This document shows, piece after piece, positions 43,602 through 52,947 of a DNA stretch of 64,000 nucleotides. This stretch comes from Bradyrhizobiaceae bacterium (lineage in GTDB: Bacteria > Pseudomonadota > Alphaproteobacteria > Rhizobiales > Xanthobacteraceae). Made by a program: the position numbers and the translations under genes. Within the stretch, counting starts at the first letter, position 1. Every line of letters starts with the position of its first letter. The notes below the pieces were generated by a model. That model ran no database searches and was not told the DNA's origin. It saw only the letters and a program-made list of their open reading frames with translations. The DNA lies in contig JADYXZ010000017.1 of NCBI GenBank assembly GCA_020853885.1, positions 186,001-250,000 on the forward strand. Reading direction: 5' to 3'.

Positions 43602-44603
43602 TCAGGGCCGCGGCGCCGCCGCCCGCAGGAGCCGGTCGCGGATCGCTTCGCCCAGGCCCGTCGTCGGGATCGGTGCAACGGCGATCGCATGCACGTCGGT
43701 CGCGTCGAGCGCGCGCAGGTGCGCAAACAGGTTCGCGGCGGCCTCCACCAGATCGCCGTTCGGCGACAGGTTGAGCACATACGCCGTTCGCTCTGCGCCC
43801 TGCGGCAGCGACGGCCCGAACGCGAGCAACGCTTCGTCTGGTCGAACGCTGTCCGCGTCGAGCCTGAGCTTCGCCCGCGTCGCGTAGTGCGACGCCAGTT
43901 GCCCCGGCGCGGCCGGCGCTTCGCCGCCGACGGGCATGGAATCGGCGATTGCCATGCCGAGGAATTCCTCGATGTCGCCGCGCGGGATCGTGCCCGGCCG
44001 CAGCATGCGCGGCTGCTCGCGCGTGCAATCGAGGATCGTCGATTCCAGACCGAGCGGCGTCGGCCCGCCGTCGAGCACGAGATCGATCCGGTCGCGAAGA
44101 TCGGTCAGCACATGCACTGCCGTCGTCGGCGATACGTGCCCCGAACGGTTGGCGCTCGGCGCCACCACCGGCTTGCCGACCGCTCGCAGGAGCGGGTTCG
44201 CGACCGGATGCGCGGGCACGCGCAGCGCGACGGTGTCCAATCCGGCGCGCGCCAGCTCGCACACGGGGCAGCGCGGCAGCGCGGGCACCACGAGCGTCAG
44301 CGGCCCGGGCCAGAACTTCTCCGCAAGCCGCGACGCGGTAGCGTTCAACCGCCCGATCTCCTTGGCGGCGTCCGCGCTCGCCAGATGCGCGATCAGCGGA
44401 TTGAAGGTCGGCCGCTCCTTCGCCGCGTAGAGGCGCGCGACCGCGCGGGCATCGGTGGCGTCGGCCCCGAGCCCATAGACCGTCTCGGTCGGGAACGCGA
44501 CGAGCCCGCCACCCGCCAGCACGCGCGCGGCCTCGGCGATCCCTGCGGAATCCGCGGGAACGACGCGTGCCCTGTGCTTCACGCTGTCCGGACTAGTGGT
44601 CAC
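43602..44603 (-). CDS. L-threonylcarbamoyladenylate synthase (Sua5 type)
   Basis: First enzyme of t6A37 tRNA modification; 333 residues, so the long Sua5 form with both a YrdC domain (about 10-210) and the C-terminal Sua5 domain. Visible motifs are VAFPTETVYGLGADA, KERPTFNPLIAH, FWPGPLTLVV, APSANRSGHVSPT and RPGTIPRGDIE. The GTG at 44603 is chosen because GGAG precedes it by about eight bases; a GTG at 44630 is an alternative adding nine residues. It is divergent from the acyl-CoA dehydrogenase gene. Confidence 0.92.
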   Translation of the reverse strand: MTTSPDSVKHRARVVPADSAGIAEAARVLAGGGLVAFPTETVYGLGADATDARAVARLYAAKERPTFNPLIAHLASADAAKEIGRLNATASRLAEKFWPGPLTLVVPALPRCPVCELARAGLDTVALRVPAHPVANPLLRAVGKPVVAPSANRSGHVSPTTAVHVLTDLRDRIDLVLDGGPTPLGLESTILDCTREQPRMLRPGTIPRGDIEEFLGMAIADSMPVGGEAPAAPGQLASHYATRAKLRLDADSVRPDEALLAFGPSLPQGAERTAYVLNLSPNGDLVEAAANLFAHLRALDATDVHAIAVAPIPTTGLGEAIRDRLLRAAAPRP

Positions 44604-44724
44604 ATTGACGGCTCCGATGCGCGCGGCCACTCTCAGCAGAAAATTTGGCTAGGCGGAAGGTCCTTGCGAAATCCCGGTGAACGGGCCGCAAACCGCAAGG
44701 GCCCGCCCGACCGAGGAGACGTTC

Positions 44725-46500
44725 ATGGCTTATCGCGCGCCGGTCGGCGAGACCGTATTTTTCCTCGAGCATTGCACGAGCCTGAAGGAGCTCGCGGGTC
44801 ACGGCGCCCACGCCGATCTGTCGCTCGATCTCGTGCGTCAGGTGCTCGACGAAGCCGGCAAGTTCGCAAACGAGGTGATCGCGCCGCTGAACCGCGTCGG
44901 CGACCGCGAAGGCACCCCCTTCGAGAACGGCGTCGTGACGATGCCGAAGGGCTGGAAGGAAGCCTATCGCGCCTTTGCCGAAGCAGGCTGGCTCGGGCTG
45001 CCCGCGCCCGTGGAGTACGGCGGGCAGGGCCTGCCGTCGCTCATCAACATGGCCTGCGTCGAATACTGGCACTCGGGGGCCATGTCCTTCGGCCTCGGCC
45101 CGATGCTGACGCAGGCCGCGATCGAGGCGATGCACGCCCACGCCAGCAAGGAATTGAAAGACAAATATCTCGCCAAGCTTATCTCCGGCGAATGGCTCGG
45201 CACGATGCAACTCACCGAGCCGCAGTCCGGCTCCGACCTCGCGCATCTGCGCACGCGTGCCGAGCGGCAGGCCGACGGCACCTATCGCATCAAGGGCCAG
45301 AAGATCTTCATCACCTATGGTGAGCACGACCTTACGCCGAACATCATCCATTTCGTGCTCGCGCGCCTGCCCGACGCGCCGGCGGGCACGAAAGGGATTT
45401 CGCTCTTCCTCGTGCCGAAGTTTCTCCTGAAGGAAGACGGCACGCCGGGCGCGCGCAACGACCTGCGCTGCGCCTCCATCGAGCACAAGCTCGGCATTCA
45501 CGCTTCGCCCACCTGCGTCATGGTCTATGGCGACAACGAAGGCGCGACCGGCTGGCTGATCGGCGAGGAGAACAAGGGACTCGCCTGCATGTTCACCATG
45601 ATGAATCTCGCGCGCCTCGCTGTCGGCGTCGAGGGCGTTGCCGTCGGCGAGGCGGCCTATCAGCACGCGCTCGCCTACGCGCGCGAGCGCAAGCAGGGAC
45701 GGGCGAACGGAAAGGATTCGAGCCCGATCATCGAGCATCCCGACGTGAAGCGCATACTCCTCACCATGCGCGCGCTCACCAACGCCTCGCGCGCCATTGC
45801 GCTGAAAACCGCCGACGCGATCGACCGTGCGCGCCACCTGCCGGACGCCGCCGCCCGCGCGCTCGCGCACGAAGAGGCGAGCCTGCTCACGCCGATCGCC
45901 AAGTCGTTTTCCACCGACAGCGGCATCGAAGTCGCCTCCCTCGGCATCCAGGTGCACGGCGGCATGGGCTTCATCGAGGAAACCGGTGCCGCGCAGTATT
46001 ATCGCGACGCGCGCATCACCGCGATCTACGAGGGCACCAACGGCATCCAGGCCATCGACCTCGTCACCCGCAAGATCGGTCAGTCGGACGGCGAAACGCT
46101 CCGGCGCGTGCTCGCCGGCTACCGCGAGATCGCGCGCCGCGTCGGGACGCTGAAGAATCCGGCGTTCGGCTCGACCGCCGCCCGGCTGGAGGAAGCGGTC
46201 GGCGCGGTCGAGCGCACCTCGAAACATCTCCTCTCCGCCGCACCGAACGCGGCGCTTGCCGGCGCCACGCCCTATCAGCGCCTGTTCGGCCTGACCGCCG
46301 GCGCCGCCTATCTCGCCGAGATCGCGTTTGCCGCCCACGTCGCGAGCGTAGCCGGCGACAGCGATCCCGCGCATGCCGCGCGCATCGCCGCCGCGCGCTT
46401 CTTCGCGGAGAACCTCCTGCCCGCCGTCGCGGGGCTGGAGCTTGCCGTGATGTCGGGCGCGGACTCCGTGCTGCAGTCGGAGGCCGCGCTGGTCGCCTAG
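44725..46500 (+). CDS. Acyl-CoA dehydrogenase (large, FadE/DMSP-type)
   Basis: A 591-residue acyl-CoA dehydrogenase with an extra C-terminal domain (about 470-591), as in long-chain or 3-methylmercaptopropionyl-CoA (DmdC-like) dehydrogenases. FAD/substrate motifs are MQLTEPQSGSDLAHLRT, GQKIFITYGEHD, IQVHGGMGFIEETGAAQYYRDARI and TAIYEGTNGIQAIDLV, the last containing the probable catalytic glutamate. The start at 44725 follows a GAGGAG; an earlier ATG at 44677 is less likely. Chain-length preference is unknown. Confidence 0.93.
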   Translation: MAYRAPVGETVFFLEHCTSLKELAGHGAHADLSLDLVRQVLDEAGKFANEVIAPLNRVGDREGTPFENGVVTMPKGWKEAYRAFAEAGWLGLPAPVEYGGQGLPSLINMACVEYWHSGAMSFGLGPMLTQAAIEAMHAHASKELKDKYLAKLISGEWLGTMQLTEPQSGSDLAHLRTRAERQADGTYRIKGQKIFITYGEHDLTPNIIHFVLARLPDAPAGTKGISLFLVPKFLLKEDGTPGARNDLRCASIEHKLGIHASPTCVMVYGDNEGATGWLIGEENKGLACMFTMMNLARLAVGVEGVAVGEAAYQHALAYARERKQGRANGKDSSPIIEHPDVKRILLTMRALTNASRAIALKTADAIDRARHLPDAAARALAHEEASLLTPIAKSFSTDSGIEVASLGIQVHGGMGFIEETGAAQYYRDARITAIYEGTNGIQAIDLVTRKIGQSDGETLRRVLAGYREIARRVGTLKNPAFGSTAARLEEAVGAVERTSKHLLSAAPNAALAGATPYQRLFGLTAGAAYLAEIAFAAHVASVAGDSDPAHAARIAAARFFAENLLPAVAGLELAVMSGADSVLQSEAALVA

Positions 46501-46525
46501 ATTGGATTCACATGAGGCGCGACAT

Positions 46526-46617
46526 TCTCCGCTCATTCCCGCGTAAGCGGGAATCCAGGGGCAACAATGAATAACTTGCTTGTCGCCCTGGGTCCCCGCT
46601 TTCGCGGGGACGAGCGG
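46526..46617. repeat. Paired-palindrome repeat, family A (copy 4, inverted)
   Basis: Same orientation as copy 3: TCTCCGCTCATTCCCGCG, spacer, GGGTCCCCGCTTTCGCGGGG then ACGAGCGG. Unlike most copies it lies between two genes in the same direction (acyl-CoA dehydrogenase and SDR). Confidence 0.85.
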
Positions 46618-46655
46618 AATTTTGGTTCGGCTCGTCGAGACGTGGAGGCTGATTG

Positions 46656-47525
46656 ATGTCGCTCAAGGGTAAGACGCTCTTCATCACCGGCGCCTCGCGC
46701 GGCATCGGCCTTGCGATCGCGCTGCGCGCCGCAAAGGACGGCGCCAACATCGCGATTGCTGCGAAGACCGACCAGCCGCATCCGAAGCTGTCGGGCACGA
46801 TCCACACGGCGGCCGAGGAGATCGAGCAGGCCGGCGGCAAGGCGCTGCCGCTCGTCGTCGACGTGCGCGAAGAGAAACAGGTCGCCGAGGCGATCGACAG
46901 GACCGCGCAGCATTTCGGCGGCATCGACATCGTCGTCAACAATGCGAGCGCGATCCAGCTCACGCGCACGCCCGAGACCGACATGCGCCGCTTCGATCTG
47001 ATGCACCAGATCAACACGCGCGGCACCTACATGGTCTCGAAGTACGCGATCCCGCATCTCGAGCGCGCATCGAACCCGCACATCCTCGCGCTCTCGCCGC
47101 CGCTCGACATGCAGGAGAAATGGTTCGCACCGCACCTCGCCTATACGATGGCGAAGTTCGGCATGAGCCTTGTGATCCTCGGACTCGCGGGCGAGTTGCG
47201 GCCAAAAGGCATCGCCGCCAATACGCTGTGGCCGCGCACGACGATCGCCACCGCCGCGATCCAGAATCTGCTCGGCGGCGACCGCATCATGCGCATGAGC
47301 CGCAAGCCGGAGATCCTCGCCGACGCCGCCTACCGGATTTTCCTGAAGCCCGCGCGCGAATTCACCGGCAACTTCCTGATCGACGACACATTTCTTGCCG
47401 CCGAAGGCGTCACCGATTTCGACCAATACCGCGTCGATCCGACCCAGGCGCTCGCGCCGGATTTCTTCGTGCCCGATGGCATCAAGCCGCCGGCAATCGT
47501 TAACCTTGGCCCTGCAAAATCCTAG
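46656..47525 (+). CDS. SDR family oxidoreductase (HSDL2-like)
   Basis: A 289-residue short-chain dehydrogenase of the HSDL2-like subgroup. Cofactor loop TGASRGIGLAIAL, NNAS motif VVNNASAIQL, catalytic serine region HILALSPPLDM and YTMAK as the Tyr/Lys pair. The C-terminus (FLIDDTFLAAEGVTDFDQY) is typical of this subgroup. Given the neighbouring acyl-CoA dehydrogenase it may act in lipid or branched-substrate catabolism; that is inference. Its stop shares CTAG with the convergent esterase gene. Confidence 0.9.
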   Translation: MSLKGKTLFITGASRGIGLAIALRAAKDGANIAIAAKTDQPHPKLSGTIHTAAEEIEQAGGKALPLVVDVREEKQVAEAIDRTAQHFGGIDIVVNNASAIQLTRTPETDMRRFDLMHQINTRGTYMVSKYAIPHLERASNPHILALSPPLDMQEKWFAPHLAYTMAKFGMSLVILGLAGELRPKGIAANTLWPRTTIATAAIQNLLGGDRIMRMSRKPEILADAAYRIFLKPAREFTGNFLIDDTFLAAEGVTDFDQYRVDPTQALAPDFFVPDGIKPPAIVNLGPAKS

Positions 47526-48220
47526 CGGCGCACCGTCGCGCTGCCGAGCTGCGCCTGCATCTCCGCCGTCTGGCATTCCGGCGCGAAGATGATCGCATCG
47601 CCAAGGCGGTTGCAGAAGACCTTCAGCACCTGCGCTTCGACGGCGGGCGAAAGCCGCGCCACCACTTCCTCATAGCCGCGCGCGTTCAGATGCCCGACGA
47701 TGTCCCAGAACAGCGCGTAGCCCGCCTTCTTCACGCCGTTCACCGCAACGCCGTCGAAGAAGTCGGGATAGTAAGAGGCGTTGTGCACGGCGGCGATGTC
47801 GGAGAAATCGCGCGTGTGAAAGCCGGCGAGGATCACCTCGACGCCGCGCGCGCGCAGCCGCCCGACGATCTCGCCGAGATTGCGCCGCGTCGTCTCCATG
47901 CTGAGGCCGAAGCGCATATCGTTGCGGCCGAGGAAGACGATCGCGACGTCGGTGTCCTCGGGAAACGCTGCTTCGAACCGGCGCAACGCGCCCGCCGTGG
48001 TGTCGCCCGACACGCCGGCATTGATCACCTCGACGTCGTGGCCACGCGCCTGCAAGGCGCGTTCGAGCTGCGCCGGATACTTGTTCGTGGTCGATACCCC
48101 GAAGCCCGCGGTGTTGCTGTCGCCGAACGCGACGACGCGGATCGGGTCGGCCTCCGCGCCGCCAGCGAAAAGCAGCATGCCGAGCGCCGCAAGGGCTATC
48201 GGAAGCAGCCGCCTTGACAT
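47522..48220 (-). CDS. Secreted GDSL/SGNH-type esterase
   Basis: A 232-residue exported hydrolase: signal peptide (LLPIALAALGMLLFAGGAEA), block I serine in VVAFGDSNTAGFG, block II VINAGVSGDTTAGAL, and block III IVFLGRNDMRFG with the oxyanion Asn. The catalytic His is probably in HLNARGYEEV; the usual Asp-x-x-His spacing is stretched (DIVGH). A C-terminal extension holds two cysteines. Arylesterase or lysophospholipase activity is likely. Confidence 0.88.
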   Translation of the reverse strand: MSRRLLPIALAALGMLLFAGGAEADPIRVVAFGDSNTAGFGVSTTNKYPAQLERALQARGHDVEVINAGVSGDTTAGALRRFEAAFPEDTDVAIVFLGRNDMRFGLSMETTRRNLGEIVGRLRARGVEVILAGFHTRDFSDIAAVHNASYYPDFFDGVAVNGVKKAGYALFWDIVGHLNARGYEEVVARLSPAVEAQVLKVFCNRLGDAIIFAPECQTAEMQAQLGSATVRR

Positions 48221-48433
48221 ACGTTCCTCCTGTCCCGGCGAGAGGCTCGCGCAATATGCCTAACGAATGCTTGCGGCCGGGGACCGTCCGGCGGCTAGTG
48301 ACCAAAGCACACGGGCCGGATTGAGGGCGGGTTGCGGCGCAATCGCGGCGAAACCAGGCGGCGCAGGCTTGGAAGAAGCGCTGTTTGTGGCCGGCGCGCG
48401 TCTCGCGTAGCCTCCGGTTTGGACGGGCATTGA

Positions 48434-49363
48434 ATGACCACCCTTTTGTTGAGCCACGATTCGAGCCTCCGGCATGTGACGCCGGCGGGCCATCCCGAAC
48501 GCGCCGATCGCCTGCGCGCCGTCATGGCGGTCTTGGAAGAAGAGCAGTTCTCGGCGCTGGCGCGCGAGGCCGCGCCCGAGGCGGACCTTGAGGCGATCAC
48601 CCGCGTGCATCCTACCGAATATGTGCAGGCACTGCAGGACGCCGTGCCCGCCGAAGGCATCGTCCGCGTCGATGCCGACACCTCCCTTTCGTCCGGGAGC
48701 TGGGAGCCGATCCTGCGTTCGGCCGGCGGGGCCGTGCAGGCCGTCGACGAGGTGATGGAAGGGAAGGTGTCGAACGCCTTCGTGGCGATGCGCCCGCCCG
48801 GCCATCATGCCGAGACCTCGACGCCCATGGGCTTCTGCTTCTTCAACAATGCCGCGATCGCCGCGCGCCACGCGCAGGCGCGTCACGGTGCCGAGCGCGT
48901 GGCGATTGTCGACTTCGACGTGCATCACGGCAACGGTTCGCAGGACATCTTCTGGTCGGACAAGAACGTCATGTATTGCTCGACGCATGAGATGCCGCTC
49001 TATCCCGGCACCGGCGCCCGCACCGAGCGCGGTGCCTTCAACAACGTCGTCAACGCGCCGCTTTCCGCCGGCGACGGCGGCTCGGAATTCCGCGAGGCGA
49101 TGTCGGTCGCGATCCTGCCGCGCGTCGAGGAATTCCGTCCCGACCTGATCGTGATCTCCGCGGGCTTTGACGCCCACCTGCGCGACCCGCTCGCGAACCT
49201 CAATCTCGTCGAGGCCGATTACGCTTGGATCACGCAGCAGCTAATGGAGATCGCCGACCGCCACGCGAGCGGCCGGATCGTCTCCGTGCTCGAAGGCGGC
49301 TACGATCTCGAGGGTCTCTCCCGCTCTGTCGCCGCCCACGTGAAGGCGCTGATGCGCGGCTAG
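48434..49363 (+). CDS. Histone-deacetylase-family amidohydrolase
   Basis: A 309-residue arginase/deacetylase-fold enzyme, like bacterial acetylpolyamine amidohydrolases. Zinc and active-site motifs are intact: RPPGHHAE (His pair), FCFFNNAAIAA, VDFDVHHGNGSQ (Asp/His ligands), ISAGFDAH (Asp) and VLEGGYD. It lies upstream of xseB and dxs. Its TAG stop is the first three bases of a long palindrome. Confidence 0.92.
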   Translation: MTTLLLSHDSSLRHVTPAGHPERADRLRAVMAVLEEEQFSALAREAAPEADLEAITRVHPTEYVQALQDAVPAEGIVRVDADTSLSSGSWEPILRSAGGAVQAVDEVMEGKVSNAFVAMRPPGHHAETSTPMGFCFFNNAAIAARHAQARHGAERVAIVDFDVHHGNGSQDIFWSDKNVMYCSTHEMPLYPGTGARTERGAFNNVVNAPLSAGDGGSEFREAMSVAILPRVEEFRPDLIVISAGFDAHLRDPLANLNLVEADYAWITQQLMEIADRHASGRIVSVLEGGYDLEGLSRSVAAHVKALMRG

Positions 49364-49472
49364 GGTCGGATCCATCCGGATCGTGAATCCGACCCTAATT
49401 CAATAGCTTAGGGTGCGATTCACGCTTCAGATGGAAGCGCTCGCGCTTCCATCTGAAGCGATCGCACCCTAG
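49361..49472. repeat. Two tandem palindromes, family E, starting at a stop codon
   Basis: First palindrome 49361-49398 (TAGGGTCGGAT paired with ATCCGACCCTA), second 49408-49472 (TTAGGGTGCGATTCACGCTT with its inverse ending CGATCGCACCCTAG). The leading TAG is the stop codon of the deacetylase-family gene. Same design as 8532-8669. Confidence 0.85.
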
Positions 49473-49494
49473 AATTTCGTGCTAGGAAGGCGCG

Positions 49495-49755
49495 ATGGCG
49501 AAAGAATCAAAAAATCAGAACTCCGATGTCGCAGCGCTTCCCTTCGAGAAGGCGCTCGCGGAGCTTGAATCCATCGTGCAGCGCCTCGAAAAGGGCGACG
49601 TGGCGCTGGAGGAATCCATTCAGATTTACGAGCGCGGCGAGGCGCTGAAGCGCCGCTGCGAGACGCTCTTGCGCGAGGCCGAGGCGCGCGTGGAGAAGAT
49701 CACGAGCGACGCCTCCGGCCGCGCCGCGGGAACCGAGCCACTTGACGGCAACTGA
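49495..49755 (+). CDS. xseB: Exodeoxyribonuclease VII small subunit
   Basis: An 86-residue XseB, small subunit of exonuclease VII. The conserved helical core [20 protein letters not shown] and [19 protein letters not shown] is unmistakable. An AGGAAGG sequence precedes the ATG. The N-terminus is a polar extension. The xseB-dxs order seen here is common, but in this window the pirin gene lies between them. Confidence 0.95.
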   Translation: MAKESKNQNSDVAALPFEKALAELESIVQRLEKGDVALEESIQIYERGEALKRRCETLLREAEARVEKITSDASGRAAGTEPLDGN

Positions 49756-49833
49756 TCGCGTCACGGTTTCGTGCGTGGCCGTGCCGGGTTGCGCGACCTA
49801 TATGCCAGCCCGACAGAGTGAAGGAGGGCTGAC

Positions 49834-50772
49834 ATGAGCTTCTTCCCCGGCCAGGACCCGCGTTCCGGCGACAAGTTTTCCTGCGACGCGCTCGAGCTGA
49901 TGATCGTGCCGCGCAGCGTCGATCTCGGCGACGCCACAGTGCGCCGCGCGCTGCCGCACTCCACGCGCCGCACCGTCGGCCCGTTCGTGTTCTTCGATCA
50001 TTTCGGTCCGGCCGTGTTCAAGTCGGGCAGCGGCCTCGACGTGCGGCCGCATCCGCACATCGGCCTTTCGACGCTCACCTATCTCTATGACGGTGAGATC
50101 ATCCACCGCGACACGCTCGGCGTGCAGGCGGCGATCCACCCCGGCGAGGTGAACTGGATGACCGCCGGCCGCGGCATCGTCCATTCCGAGCGCACCGCGC
50201 CCGAGCGCCGCGTCGACGGCGAGCCGCTGCACGGCCTGCAGCTCTGGATCGCCATGCCCGCGAAGGACGAGGAGATCGATCCGAGCTTCGCCCATCTCGA
50301 CGGCGAAGAGCTGCCGGTCGTGGAAGGCGAGGGGAAGAAGGTGCGGATCGTCGCCGGCCGCATGTTCGGCGCAACTTCGCCGCTCAAGACCACCTCGGAG
50401 ACAATCTTCGCCGACATCTCGCTCGATGCCGGCGCGACCATGCCCCTCGACACCGACTACGAGGAGCGCGCGATCTATGTCAGCTCCGGCGAGATCGACA
50501 TCGCCGGCGACCGTTTCGGTATGGGCCGCCTCCTCGTCTTCCGGCCCGGCGACCGCATCGCGGTGAAGGCCCTGCAGCCGAGCCGCATCGCCGTGGTTGG
50601 CGGCGCGCCCCTCGACGGCCCCCGCTACGTCTGGTGGAATTTCGTCTCCTCCCGCCGCGAGCGCATCGAGCAGGCCAAGGAAGAGTGGAAACAGGGCCGC
50701 TTCGGCAGGGTGCCCGGGGACGAGATCGAGTTCATCCCGCTGCCCGAGAAGCCGCAGACCGTCGCCCTCTAA
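49834..50772 (+). CDS. Pirin family protein
   Basis: A 312-residue bicupin of the pirin family. N-terminal cupin metal-binding motif: [19 protein letters not shown] with the two histidines, then HSERTAPE with His and Glu. The C-terminal cupin is degenerate, as usual. Bacterial pirins have been reported as quercetinases and as partners of pyruvate dehydrogenase E1. A strong AAGGAGGG ribosome binding site precedes the ATG. The next gene is dxs, whose substrate is pyruvate. Confidence 0.92.
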   Translation: MSFFPGQDPRSGDKFSCDALELMIVPRSVDLGDATVRRALPHSTRRTVGPFVFFDHFGPAVFKSGSGLDVRPHPHIGLSTLTYLYDGEIIHRDTLGVQAAIHPGEVNWMTAGRGIVHSERTAPERRVDGEPLHGLQLWIAMPAKDEEIDPSFAHLDGEELPVVEGEGKKVRIVAGRMFGATSPLKTTSETIFADISLDAGATMPLDTDYEERAIYVSSGEIDIAGDRFGMGRLLVFRPGDRIAVKALQPSRIAVVGGAPLDGPRYVWWNFVSSRRERIEQAKEEWKQGRFGRVPGDEIEFIPLPEKPQTVAL

Positions 50773-50866
50773 GCCTTCCGGCGGGTTGTCGCCGGCCGCG
50801 CGCCGGTATAACCATTCCAGAAGAACCAAAAGCGGCGTGTCAGCCGCGCCCCCTGGAGCGCCGTTC

Positions 50867-52780
50867 GTGCCGGACCAATCGGCGACCCCCCTGCTGGACA
50901 TGATCCGCCTGCCACGCGATCTGCGGCAGCTGCCGCCGGATATGCTGCGGCAGGTCGCGGACGAATTGCGCCGCGAGACAGTCGACGCGGTGTCGGTCAC
51001 CGGCGGCCACCTCGGCGCGGGCCTGGGCGTCGTCGAGCTGACCGTCGCGCTCCACTACGTCTTCGACACGCCGCGCGACAAGATCGTCTGGGACGTCGGC
51101 CACCAGGCCTACCCGCACAAGATCCTGACCGGCCGCCGCGACCGCATCCGCACGCTGCGCCAGGGCGGCGGGCTTTCCGGCTTCACCCGCCGCGCCGAGA
51201 GCGAGTACGACCCCTTTGGCGCCGCCCACGCGTCCACCTCGATCTCGGCCGGACTCGGCATGGCCGTCGCGCGCGACCTCGCGGGCGAAGACTTCCATGT
51301 CGTCTGCGTGATCGGCGACGGCGCCATGTCCGCCGGCATGGCCTACGAGGCCATGAACAATGCCGGCGCCATGGGCAACCGGCTGATCGTCATCCTCAAC
51401 GACAACGACATGTCGATCGCGCCGCCGGTCGGCGCCATGTCCGCCTATCTCGCCCGGCGGCTGTCCGGCCGTACCTTTTCGCGCCTGCGCGATTCCTGGG
51501 AAAAAGCGGCGCAGCGGATTCCCCGGCGTCTGGCGACGCAGATCCGCCGCGCCTTCGGGCATTCCATCGGCTTCATCACCGGCGGCACGCTGTTCGAGGA
51601 GCTCGGCTTCGAGTATGTCGGTCCGATCGACGGCCACAATCTCAATCACCTGCTGCCGGTGCTGCGCAACGTGCGCGACAACGAGCGCGGGCCGACGCTC
51701 GTCCACATCGTCACCCAGAAGGGCAAGGGCTATCCGCCCGCCGAGGCCGCCGACGACAAGTATCACGGCGTCGTCAAGTTCGACGTCGCGACCGGCGCGC
51801 AGGCGACCGGCAAGGCGTCTGCGCCCGCCTACACCAAGGTGTTCGGCGAGAGCCTGGTCAAGGCGGCACGCAAGGACAGGAAGATCGTCGCGGTCACCGC
51901 CGCGATGCCTTCCGGCACCGGGCTCGATCTGTTCGCGCGCGAATTCCCCGACCGCTGCTTCGACGTGGGCATTGCCGAGCAGCACGCCGTCACCTTCGCC
52001 GCGGGGCTCGCGACCGAAGGCTTCAAGCCCTTTGCGGCGATCTACTCGACGTTCCTCCAGCGCGCCTACGATCAGGTCGTGCATGACGTGGCGATCCAGA
52101 AGCTGCCCGTGCGCTTCGCGATCGACCGCGCCGGGCTCGTCGGCGCCGATGGGCCGACGCATGCCGGAAGTTTCGACGTCGCCTATCTCTCCTGCCTGCC
52201 GGATTTCGTCGTGATGGCGGCAGCCGATGAGGCGGAGCTCGCGCACATGGTCGCGACCGCGGTGGCGATCGACGACCGCCCTTCGGCGTTCCGCTATCCG
52301 CGCGGCGAGGGGCGGGGCGTTCCGCTGCCCGAGGAAGGAAAGCCTCTCGAGATCGGCCGCGGCCGCATCATCCGCGAGGGCACCTCGGCGGCGATCCTTT
52401 CCTTTGGCGCGCGCCTCGGCGAGTGCCTGAAGGCCGCCGACGAGCTTGCGGCGCAGGGGATCACCTGCACGGTGGCCGACGCGCGGTTCGCAAAGCCGCT
52501 CGACCGCGATCTCGTGCTGCGGCTCGCCCGCGGTCACGAACTGCTGCTCACGATCGAGGAGGGTTCGGTCGGCGGCTTCGGCAGCCATGTGCTCGAACTG
52601 CTCGCCCGCGAAGGCGTGCTCGACCGCGGTTTGAAATTCCGTCCCCTCGTGCTGCCCGACGTTTTCATCGAGCAGGACACGCCCGCCGCCATGTATGCCC
52701 GCGCCGGCCTCGACGCTCGCGGGATCGCCGCCGCCGTGTTGCAGGGGCTCGGCAAGGAACGCGCAATCCGTCTCGCCTGA
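50867..52780 (+). CDS. dxs: 1-deoxy-D-xylulose-5-phosphate synthase
   Basis: First enzyme of the MEP pathway, joining pyruvate and glyceraldehyde 3-phosphate with thiamine diphosphate; 637 residues. Motifs are [17 protein letters not shown], the TPP site [45 protein letters not shown] and the C-terminal [18 protein letters not shown] at 50867 is chosen: GGAG lies nine bases upstream and [14 protein letters not shown] follows as in relatives. The upstream part of the open frame is pirin read out of frame. Confidence 0.96.
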   Translation: MPDQSATPLLDMIRLPRDLRQLPPDMLRQVADELRRETVDAVSVTGGHLGAGLGVVELTVALHYVFDTPRDKIVWDVGHQAYPHKILTGRRDRIRTLRQGGGLSGFTRRAESEYDPFGAAHASTSISAGLGMAVARDLAGEDFHVVCVIGDGAMSAGMAYEAMNNAGAMGNRLIVILNDNDMSIAPPVGAMSAYLARRLSGRTFSRLRDSWEKAAQRIPRRLATQIRRAFGHSIGFITGGTLFEELGFEYVGPIDGHNLNHLLPVLRNVRDNERGPTLVHIVTQKGKGYPPAEAADDKYHGVVKFDVATGAQATGKASAPAYTKVFGESLVKAARKDRKIVAVTAAMPSGTGLDLFAREFPDRCFDVGIAEQHAVTFAAGLATEGFKPFAAIYSTFLQRAYDQVVHDVAIQKLPVRFAIDRAGLVGADGPTHAGSFDVAYLSCLPDFVVMAAADEAELAHMVATAVAIDDRPSAFRYPRGEGRGVPLPEEGKPLEIGRGRIIREGTSAAILSFGARLGECLKAADELAAQGITCTVADARFAKPLDRDLVLRLARGHELLLTIEEGSVGGFGSHVLELLAREGVLDRGLKFRPLVLPDVFIEQDTPAAMYARAGLDARGIAAAVLQGLGKERAIRLA

Positions 52781-52947
52781 CCGGCGCGCCTTAAGGCGGC
52801 CGGCGTCGGCGCGTGGTTAAGTCCTTCCCCACAAACGTGGTGAACGGATTCCTGTCTGCGGCGCCGCGAAGTGCCGCCGCAGCGAAACGTCGTTTAATCA
52901 ATTGGCTACGTACTGTCGGCCAGGTTGCATGCAGCCAGTAGTTGCAG

